The translations under genes were made by a program, and so were the position numbers. Under the pieces are notes generated by a model. That model was not told the DNA's origin, made no database searches, and saw only the letters and a program-made list of their open reading frames with translations. From Burkholderia pyrrocinia (GTDB lineage Bacteria > Pseudomonadota > Gammaproteobacteria > Burkholderiales > Burkholderiaceae), in assembly GCF_018417535.1 (NCBI RefSeq), contig NZ_CP070977.1, positions 186,001 through 250,000 on the forward strand: 64,000 nucleotides of DNA, read 5' to 3'. Positions 58,117 to 64,000 of this stretch are shown in pieces. Each line of letters begins with the position of its first letter. Position 1 is the first letter of the stretch.

Positions 58117-58125
58117 TGTTACAAT
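58117..58125 (+). promoter_or_regulatory. Candidate extended -10 of rpsO
   Basis: TGTTACAAT, an extended -10 (TGn then TACAAT), lies 70 bases before rpsO. No good -35 is visible. Confidence 0.4.
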
Positions 58126-58194
58126 GCCCGCCGGTTGTAAGTCACGGCACGGCCATTCTTCCGTGTCCGCCTGTTCAGTTAGAAAGGAAATCAC

Positions 58195-58464
58195 ATGTCT
58201 GTTGCAGATATCAAGAAGTCGGAAGTCGTTGCTCAGTTCGCCCGCGGTACCAACGACACGGGGTCGCCCGAAGTCCAGGTCGCACTGCTGACCGCACGTA
58301 TCGTCGAACTGACGGGTCACTTCAAGACCCACGCGAAGGATCACCACAGCCGCCGCGGCCTGCTGCGTATGGTTAGCCGCCGCCGCAAGCTGCTCGACTA
58401 CCTCAAGGGCAAGGATGCCGACCGTTACCGCGCACTGATCGAGAAGCTGGGTCTGCGTAAGTAA
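58195..58464 (+). CDS. rpsO: 30S ribosomal protein S15
   Basis: 89 residues, exact family length, with '[51 protein letters not shown]' covering the 16S rRNA-binding helices. S15 nucleates the central domain of the 30S subunit. RBS AAAGGAAATC precedes the ATG. The neighbour pnp follows after a terminator, the standard order. Confidence 0.98.
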   Translation: MSVADIKKSEVVAQFARGTNDTGSPEVQVALLTARIVELTGHFKTHAKDHHSRRGLLRMVSRRRKLLDYLKGKDADRYRALIEKLGLRK

Positions 58465-58487
58465 TCGAGGCGATTGCCGCCAGCAAG

Positions 58488-58526
58488 ATGCCTGTGTCAG
58501 TCCGCTGATACAGGCATTTTGTTTTT
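58488..58526 (+). terminator. Terminator between rpsO and pnp
   Basis: ATGCCTGTGTCAG (58488-58500) pairs with CTGATACAGGCAT (58505-58517), 13 bases (one G-U), then TTTTGTTTTT. Confidence 0.85.
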
Positions 58527-58755
58527 GCGCGGTGCGTAGCGTCACACGCATCGCAGGCTGTCCGGCATGTTCGTGCCGGACAGCCGCAACGGCTGATACC
58601 GGGGTCGGGATTTGTGTCATTCCAGCGCGTCGCTGCACGAGCGCCGCGCTGGAATGGCATAAAAAACACACCTTGCTCCGGGTGATTCGGTCGGGACGCC
58701 GCCGCGCGGGATGGCCGGCGCGGCGAATGAAATGCATGAATTCAAAGGAGCAACC

Positions 58756-60903
58756 ATGTCATTGTTCAACAAGGTCGTGAAGGAATTCCAGTGGGGCCAG
58801 CACAAGGTGCGCCTCGAAACCGGTGAAGTCGCTCGCCAGGCAAGCGGCGCCGTGATCGTCGACGTCGAAGACACCGTCGTGCTGGCAACCGTCGTCGGCG
58901 CGAAGTCGGCGAAGCCGGGTCAGGATTTCTTCCCGCTGACCGTCGACTACCTCGAAAAGACCTACTCGGCCGGCAAGATCCCGGGCGGCTTCTTCCGCCG
59001 CGAAGGCCGTCCGTCGGAGCACGAGACGCTGACGTCGCGCCTGATCGACCGTCCGCTGCGTCCGCTGTTCCCGGAAGGCTTCTACAACGAAGTCCAGGTC
59101 GTGATCCACGTGCTGTCCGTGAACCCGGAAATTCCGGCGGACATCCCTGCGCTGATTGGCGCATCGGCTGCGCTCGCCGTGTCGGGCCTGCCGTTCAACG
59201 GCCCGGTCGGTGCCGCGCGCGTCGCGTACATCGACAACGCCTACGTGCTGAACCCGACGCGTGACCAGATCAAGGCATCGAGCCTCGACCTCGTCGTCGC
59301 GGGTACGGAACGCGCGGTGCTGATGGTCGAATCGGAAGCCGATCAGCTGTCGGAAGAAGTGATGCTGGGCGCCGTGGTGTTCGGCCACGAGCAGATGCAG
59401 GTCGCGATCGACGCGATCCACGAACTTGTGCGCGAAGGCGGCAAGCCCGAGTGGGACTGGCAGCCGGCGCCGAAGAACGAGGCGCTGATCGCGCGCGTGA
59501 CCGAGCTGGCGCAGAACGACCTGCTCGCCGCTTACCAGCTCCGCGACAAGCAAGCCCGCTCGACGAAGCTGAAGGAAGTCTACTCGGCGACTTCGGCGAA
59601 GCTCGAGGAAGACGCGCAGGCGGCCGGTACGGTCGCGGCCGACAAGGCCACCGTCGGCAACGTGCTGTTCGACATCGAGGCGAAGATCGTCCGTTCGCAG
59701 ATCCTGAACGGCGAGCCGCGCATCGACGGCCGCGACACGCGTACCGTGCGCCCGATCGAGATTCGCACCGGCGTGCTGCCGCGCACCCACGGCTCGGCGC
59801 TGTTCACGCGCGGCGAGACGCAGGCGCTGGTTGTCGCGACGCTCGGCACGAAGGGTGACGAGCAGATCATCGACGCGCTCGAAGGCGAGTACCGCGAGCG
59901 CTTCATGCTCCACTACAACATGCCCCCGTTCGCGACCGGCGAAACGGGTCGCGTCGGCTCGCCGAAGCGCCGCGAAATCGGCCACGGCCGCCTCGCGAAG
60001 CGCGCGCTGGTCAAGTGCCTGCCGAGCGCCGACGAATTCGGCTACTCGATCCGCGTCGTGTCGGAAATCACCGAGTCGAACGGTTCGTCGTCGATGGCAT
60101 CGGTGTGCGGCGGCTGCCTCGCGCTGATGGACGCCGGCGTGCCGATGAAGGCGCACGTCGCGGGCATCGCGATGGGCCTGATCCTCGAAGGCAACAAGTT
60201 CGCGGTGCTGACCGACATCCTCGGCGATGAAGATCACCTCGGCGACATGGACTTCAAGGTCGCGGGCACCGAGCAAGGCGTGACCGCGCTGCAGATGGAC
60301 ATCAAGATCCAGGGCATCACGAAGGAAATCATGCAGGTCGCGCTCGCGCAGGCGAAGGAAGGCCGCATGCACATCCTCGGCAAGATGACGTCGGTGGTCT
60401 CGGGCGCGAACACGCAGCTGTCCGAATTCGCGCCGCGCATGATCACGATCAAGATCAATCCGGAAAAGATCCGCGACGTGATCGGCAAGGGCGGTTCGGT
60501 GATCCGCGCGCTGACCGAAGAAACGGGCACGACCATCGACATCTCCGACGACGGCGTCGTGACGATCGCGAGCACGAACAGCGACGGCATGGCCGAAGCG
60601 AAGAAGCGCATCGAGAACATCACGGCCGAGATCGAAGTCGGCCAGGTGTACGAAGGCACCGTGCTGAAGCTGCTCGATTTCGGCGCGATCGTGAACCTGC
60701 TGCCGGGCAAGGACGGCCTGCTGCACATCTCGGAAATCGTCAACGAGCGTGTGAAGGACATCAACGACTACCTGAAGGAAGGCCAGCAGGTCAAGGTCAA
60801 GGTGATCCAGACGGACGAGAAGGGTCGCGTGCGTCTGTCGGCCAAGGCGCTGCTGAACGAAGCAGCGGCGGCGCCGCAGTCGGACACGCCGCCGCAGCAG
60901 TAA
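58756..60903 (+). CDS. pnp: Polyribonucleotide nucleotidyltransferase (PNPase)
   Basis: 715 residues from the ATG at 58756 (AAAGGAG ahead; the frame is open 15 codons further). Two RNase PH domains, e.g. '[30 protein letters not shown]' and '[34 protein letters not shown]', are followed by KH ('[21 protein letters not shown]'-type, about 575-600) and S1 ('[33 protein letters not shown]') domains. It degrades RNA 3' to 5' by phosphorolysis and takes part in the degradosome. Confidence 0.98.
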   Translation: MSLFNKVVKEFQWGQHKVRLETGEVARQASGAVIVDVEDTVVLATVVGAKSAKPGQDFFPLTVDYLEKTYSAGKIPGGFFRREGRPSEHETLTSRLIDRPLRPLFPEGFYNEVQVVIHVLSVNPEIPADIPALIGASAALAVSGLPFNGPVGAARVAYIDNAYVLNPTRDQIKASSLDLVVAGTERAVLMVESEADQLSEEVMLGAVVFGHEQMQVAIDAIHELVREGGKPEWDWQPAPKNEALIARVTELAQNDLLAAYQLRDKQARSTKLKEVYSATSAKLEEDAQAAGTVAADKATVGNVLFDIEAKIVRSQILNGEPRIDGRDTRTVRPIEIRTGVLPRTHGSALFTRGETQALVVATLGTKGDEQIIDALEGEYRERFMLHYNMPPFATGETGRVGSPKRREIGHGRLAKRALVKCLPSADEFGYSIRVVSEITESNGSSSMASVCGGCLALMDAGVPMKAHVAGIAMGLILEGNKFAVLTDILGDEDHLGDMDFKVAGTEQGVTALQMDIKIQGITKEIMQVALAQAKEGRMHILGKMTSVVSGANTQLSEFAPRMITIKINPEKIRDVIGKGGSVIRALTEETGTTIDISDDGVVTIASTNSDGMAEAKKRIENITAEIEVGQVYEGTVLKLLDFGAIVNLLPGKDGLLHISEIVNERVKDINDYLKEGQQVKVKVIQTDEKGRVRLSAKALLNEAAAAPQSDTPPQQ

Positions 60904-60918
60904 GCGGACAGGCGGACC

Positions 60919-60956
60919 AACGGCCGGCAGTGCGAAAGCGCGCCGGCCGTTTTTTC
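60919..60956 (+). terminator. Terminator after pnp
   Basis: AACGGCCGGC (60919-60928) pairs with GCCGGCCGTT (60942-60951), 10 bases, followed by TTTTTC, with a GC-rich stem. Confidence 0.85.
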
Positions 60957-61051
60957 TGTAGCATCGTTGCGCGGCGCAGCAGCGCCGGCGAGGCGCCCGT
61001 GCCGCGCGCACGGGCGCGCCATCCGATTCCGATCCTGGAGCCCCCCTCACC

Positions 61052-62071
61052 ATGAAAGCCATCGAAATCACCGAATTCGGCGCCCCCGACGTGCTGAAGC
61101 TTGCGGAGCGTCCGCGCCCCGAACCGAAGCGCGGCGAGGTGCTGATCAAGGTGGCGGCTTCCGGTGTGAACCGGCCCGACGTGTTCCAGCGCAAGGGCGC
61201 CTATGCGCCGCCGCCGGGCGCGTCGGATCTGCCGGGCCTCGAGGTCGCGGGCGAGATCGTCGGCGGCGACCTGTCCGATGCCGCGCTGAACCCGTTCGGC
61301 CTGAAGCTCGGCGATCGCGTGTGCGCGCTGCTCGCGGGCGGCGGTTATGCCGAGTATGCGGTCGCACCGCTGCCGCAATGCCTGCCGGTACCGGGCGGGC
61401 TCACCGATATCGAGGCCGCGTCGCTGCCCGAGACGTTCTTCACCGTGTGGAGCAATGTGTTCGACCGTGCGCAGCTCGGCGCGGGAGAGGGCGGCGAGCA
61501 GGAAACGCTGCTCGTGCAGGGCGGCTCGAGCGGCATCGGCGTGACGGCGATCCAGATCGCGCACGCGCTCGGTTTTCGCGTGTTCGCGACGGCCGGCACC
61601 GCCGACAAGTGCCGTGCGTGCGAGGCGCTCGGCGCCGAACGCGCGATCAACTACAAGACCGAAGACTTCGTCGAGGTCGTGAAGTCGCTGACGCACGATC
61701 GCGGCGTCGACGTGATCCTCGACATGGTGGCGGGCTCGTACGTGCCGCGCGAGCTGTCCGCGCTTGCGGACGGCGGCCGGCTCGTGCTGATCGCGCTGCT
61801 CGGCGGCGCGAAGGCCGACGTCAACCTGAGCGAGATCCTGCGGCGCCGGCTGACGGTGACGGGTTCGACGCTGCGGCCGCGCCCGGTCGAGTTCAAGGCA
61901 CGCATCGCCGCGCAACTGACGGCGCGCGTGTGGCCGCTGATTGCCGACGGCCGCATCAAGCCGGTGATCTATCGCGTGCTGCCGGCCGCGGACGCCGCGC
62001 AGGCGCATGCGCTGATGGAAAGCAGCGAGCACACCGGCAAGATCGTGCTCGATTGGGGTACGAACGCCTGA
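61052..62071 (+). CDS. NAD(P)H quinone oxidoreductase, PIG3 family
   Basis: 339 residues, zinc-free medium-chain dehydrogenase. 'ASGVNRPDVFQRKGAYAPPPGASDLPGLEVAGEIV' and 'LLVQGGSSGIGVTAIQIAHALGFRVFATAG' (NADPH-binding) mark the PIG3 (TP53I3-like) branch, different from the zeta-crystallin qor gene at 20.5 kb. The ATG at 61052 lies after CTGGAGCCCC. It is monocistronic with tpiA having its own promoter downstream. Physiological quinone unknown. Confidence 0.9.
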   Translation: MKAIEITEFGAPDVLKLAERPRPEPKRGEVLIKVAASGVNRPDVFQRKGAYAPPPGASDLPGLEVAGEIVGGDLSDAALNPFGLKLGDRVCALLAGGGYAEYAVAPLPQCLPVPGGLTDIEAASLPETFFTVWSNVFDRAQLGAGEGGEQETLLVQGGSSGIGVTAIQIAHALGFRVFATAGTADKCRACEALGAERAINYKTEDFVEVVKSLTHDRGVDVILDMVAGSYVPRELSALADGGRLVLIALLGGAKADVNLSEILRRRLTVTGSTLRPRPVEFKARIAAQLTARVWPLIADGRIKPVIYRVLPAADAAQAHALMESSEHTGKIVLDWGTNA

Positions 62072-62103
62072 CGGCCTGTGCGGCCGGGCTTGACATGCGC
62101 AGT

Positions 62104-62133
62104 TTGACCGGTTCAAGCCGTGCGCAGTAAAAT
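62104..62133 (+). promoter_or_regulatory. Candidate promoter of tpiA
   Basis: TTGACC at 62104-62109 and TAAAAT at 62128-62133, 18 bases apart, 80 bases before tpiA. A second TTGACA at 62090 is also nearby. Confidence 0.5.
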
Positions 62134-62212
62134 CGCGGGTTTGCTTCGCCAGATCAAACCTGACGGCCGGTTTCCGGCGCGTTAATGACACAGCGGTGAC
62201 GAGACAGACACG

Positions 62213-62968
62213 ATGTCGAAACAGAGAACTAAGCGGGTGATCGGCAACTGGAAGATGCACGGCCGGCTGGCCGGCAACCAGGCGTTGCTGAACGAAGTGG
62301 TGCAGGGCGCGGGCGCGGTGGCGGCCGAAACGTCGGTCGGCGTGTGCGTGCCGTTCCCGTATCTCGCGCAGGTTCAGGCGCAGCTCGACGGCGGCCGTGT
62401 TGCCTGGGGCGCGCAGGACGTGTCCGCGCACGAGCAGGGCGCGTTCACCGGCGAAGTGGCGGCCGCGATGGTTGCGGAGTTCGGCGCACGCTATGCGATC
62501 GTCGGCCACTCGGAGCGTCGCGCGTATCACGGCGAGCGTAACGAGACGGTCGCGGCGAAGACGCAGCGCGCGCTTGCAGCCGGCCTCACGCCGGTCGTGT
62601 GCGTCGGCGAGACGCTCGACGAGCGCGAGTCGGGTGCGACCGAGCAGGTCGTCGGTGCGCAGCTCGACGCGGTGCTGGCCGTGCTGACGGTCGACGAGGC
62701 TGCGCGCATCGTCGTCGCGTACGAGCCGGTCTGGGCGATCGGCACGGGCAAGAGCGCGACGTCGGCGCAGGCGCAGGATGTGCACGCGTTCCTGCGTGCA
62801 CGTCTCGCGGCAAAGGGCGCGGCGGACGTGTCCGTGCTGTACGGCGGCAGCGTGAAGCCGGACAACGCGGAAGAGCTGTTCGCGCAGCCGGACATCGACG
62901 GCGGCCTGATCGGCGGCGCGTCGCTGAAGGCGGAAGATTTCCTGGCGATCTGCCGGGCCGCGCGTTGA
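62213..62968 (+). CDS. tpiA: Triosephosphate isomerase
   Basis: 251 residues. Active-site residues are visible: N12 and K14 (GNWKM), H99 in IVGHSERR, and E171 in [11 protein letters not shown], the family signature, with loop 6 in order. It interconverts dihydroxyacetone phosphate and glyceraldehyde-3-phosphate in the cytoplasm. secG lies 72 bases downstream, the usual order. Confidence 0.98.
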   Translation: MSKQRTKRVIGNWKMHGRLAGNQALLNEVVQGAGAVAAETSVGVCVPFPYLAQVQAQLDGGRVAWGAQDVSAHEQGAFTGEVAAAMVAEFGARYAIVGHSERRAYHGERNETVAAKTQRALAAGLTPVVCVGETLDERESGATEQVVGAQLDAVLAVLTVDEAARIVVAYEPVWAIGTGKSATSAQAQDVHAFLRARLAAKGAADVSVLYGGSVKPDNAEELFAQPDIDGGLIGGASLKAEDFLAICRAAR

Positions 62969-63040
62969 GCGGTCCGCGATCGAATTGAACCATGACGGCG
63001 GCCGGTCGATCCGGTCGCCCGATCCAATCGGGTGGGTGTG

Positions 63041-63418
63041 ATGCTGTTATTCAAGACGCTGATTATTGTGGTGCAGGTGCTGTCTGCACTCGGTGTGATT
63101 GGTCTCGTGCTGCTGCAGCACGGCAAGGGTGCCGACATGGGCGCTGCATTCGGCAGCGGCGCGTCGGGCAGCCTGTTCGGTGCGACGGGCTCCGCGAACT
63201 TCCTGTCGCGCACGACGGGCATTCTTGCGACGATCTTTTTTGTCGCGACGCTCGCGCTGACGTACCTCGGTTCGTACAAGTCGACGCCGTCGGCAGGCGT
63301 GCTCGGCGCGGCAGCGACCGCACCGGCATCGGCGCCTGCGGCATCGGCTCCGGCTGTCGCGGCATCCGCTGCCGCGGGTTCGGCTGCAAGCGCGCCGGGC
63401 CAGGATGTCCCGAAATAA
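63041..63418 (+). CDS. secG: Preprotein translocase subunit SecG
   Basis: 125 residues from the ATG at 63041; a GTG three codons upstream is possible but the family starts MLLFKTLIIVVQVLSALGVIGLVLLQHGKGADMGAAFGSG (first half shown as one motif, residues 1-20 and 21-40). Two membrane helices (about 4-23 and 62-80) flank the GSLFGATGSANFLSRTT segment. The C-terminus is Ala/Pro/Ser-rich. SecG assists SecYE in protein export. tRNA-Leu follows. Confidence 0.95.
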   Translation: MLLFKTLIIVVQVLSALGVIGLVLLQHGKGADMGAAFGSGASGSLFGATGSANFLSRTTGILATIFFVATLALTYLGSYKSTPSAGVLGAAATAPASAPAASAPAVAASAAAGSAASAPGQDVPK

Positions 63419-63444
63419 AAAGTTAAAATTTTTGCGTTTGTGCG

Positions 63445-63473
63445 TTGAACAATTCCGGAAGCCGGGTTAGAAT
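63445..63473 (+). promoter_or_regulatory. Promoter of tRNA-Leu
   Basis: TTGAAC at 63445-63450 and TAGAAT at 63468-63473, 17 bases apart. The expected start is about 50 bases before the tRNA. Confidence 0.6.
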
Positions 63474-63529
63474 TTAAGTCTTGAAGCGATTCGCGGGAAG
63501 CAAGCAGCATAACCCGAGTTGCATGCAGT

Positions 63530-63614
63530 GCCGACGTGGTGAAATTGGTAGACACGCTATCTTGAGGGGGTAGTGGCGAAAGCTGTGCGAGTTCGAGTCT
63601 CGCCGTCGGCACCA
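63530..63614 (+). tRNA. tRNA-Leu, anticodon GAG, CCA encoded
   Basis: 85 bases. The acceptor pairs GCCGACG with CGTCGGC, followed by A and encoded CCA. The D arm includes AATTGGTAGACAC, the anticodon stem is CTATC/GGTAG with loop TTGAGGG (anticodon GAG, reading CUC and CUU), the long variable arm is TGGCGAAAGCTG, and the T arm has GAGTTCGAGTCTC. It lies between secG and nuoA. Confidence 0.96.
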
Positions 63615-63623
63615 AAGTTACTC

Positions 63624-63655
63624 AATGCCAGCCGCTTCTAGTGGCTGGCATTTTT
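63624..63655 (+). terminator. Terminator after tRNA-Leu
   Basis: AATGCCAGCC (63624-63633) pairs with GGCTGGCATT (63643-63652), 10 bases, ending in TTTTT. It separates the tRNA from nuoA. Confidence 0.82.
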
Positions 63656-63767
63656 CATTTCTGGGGTGGGCTTGCGGTTGTCTTGCGATCGCCGGCACTC
63701 CGAAATGATTCCTTCCGCCGGAAGTGGTATTCTCCGGACGCTCAGAACCAACCGATAGAGGATTGCC

Positions 63768-64000
63768 TTGAACCTCGCAGCCTATTACCCCGTCTTGTTG
63801 TTCCTCCTCGTGGGCACTGGTTTAGGTATAGCGCTGGTCAGCATCGGCAAGCTCCTTGGTCCCAACAAGCCGGACGTCGAGAAGAACGCACCGTACGAGT
63901 GCGGCTTCGAAGCCTTTGAAGACGCCCGGATGAAATTCGACGTTCGGTATTACCTCGTCGCCATCCTGTTCATCATCTTCGATCTCGAAACCGCATTCCT
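63768..64000 (+). CDS. nuoA: NADH-quinone oxidoreductase subunit A, N-terminal part
   Basis: The TTG at 63768, behind AGAGGA, starts a frame reading (M)[19 protein letters not shown]..., with '[40 protein letters not shown]', the NuoA signature. It runs off the window end. NuoA is a membrane subunit of respiratory complex I near the quinone site, and is normally first in the nuo operon. Confidence 0.97.
   Translation, partial: MNLAAYYPVLLFLLVGTGLGIALVSIGKLLGPNKPDVEKNAPYECGFEAFEDARMKFDVRYYLVAILFIIFDLETAF

Overview
The window is ordinary chromosomal DNA of a Burkholderia species, most likely from the Burkholderia cepacia complex. This rests on recognised protein sequences, very high GC with GC-rich third positions, and gene blocks typical of the main chromosome: the waaL-waaE-msbA LPS block, hemF-nadD-rsfS-rlmH-maf-rng, kdpFABCDE, ilvBHC-psd-pssA-leuA, rpsO-pnp, and tpiA-secG-tRNA-nuoA. 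Species assignment is by recognition only; no search was run. No phage, transposon, CRISPR array or rRNA was seen. One tRNA gene is present.

Layout. 1-4.2 kb: LPS core and O-antigen genes (partial waaL, two family 2 glycosyltransferases) on the minus strand, divergent from msbA. 4.2-9.5 kb: envelope genes (RcnB-like protein, FUSC protein, MFS transporter, PRC-barrel lipoprotein, collagen-like lipoprotein). 9.5-11 kb: yggL and a small accessory pair (STM2901-like and DUF1493). 11-18.9 kb: a minus-strand housekeeping block (rng, maf, rlmH, rsfS, nadD, hemF, purD, yebC-type, upp). 19.1-21.5 kb: plus-strand SDR, mgsA and quinone oxidoreductase. 21.6-30.1 kb: the kdp potassium system, including an unnamed 35-residue ORF overlapping kdpF. 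30.2-36.4 kb: DUF333 protein, a guanidine-II riboswitch with the guanidinium exporter gdx, DUF4126 protein, an FtsX-like permease, truncated haemoglobin, AlaX-type editing protein and DUF924. 36.5-46.1 kb: minus-strand genes for an ArnT-like glycosyltransferase, SDR, LOG protein with TetR regulator, a metallophosphoesterase-glycosyltransferase-diacylglycerol kinase operon, and a sigma factor/DUF3619/DUF3106/RDD operon. 46.3-53.5 kb: branched-chain amino acid and phospholipid synthesis on the plus strand. 53.5-56.7 kb: SulP transporter with carbonic anhydrase, and a lipoprotein. 56.8-64 kb: an orphan ABC binding protein, rpsO, pnp, a quinone oxidoreductase, tpiA, secG, tRNA-Leu(GAG) and the start of nuoA.

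The most interesting signals are regulatory or cryptic. (1) A metallophosphoesterase/GT4/DgkA operon resembles the PlcP-Agt phosphate-starvation lipid-remodelling systems and has a PHO-box-like direct repeat upstream. (2) A 26-codon Leu-rich leader ORF with three rare CTA codons precedes leuA; its predicted transcription start falls almost on its ATG. (3) Two hairpins with ACGR loops before gdx match a guanidine-II riboswitch. (4) A STM2901/DUF1493 pair sits between core genes and may carry a 5' frameshift. (5) nadD appears to need a CTG start. (6) A 35-residue membrane peptide is translationally coupled to kdpF. (7) Uncharacterised palindromes lie upstream of the collagen-like lipoprotein gene and of the carbonic anhydrase gene.
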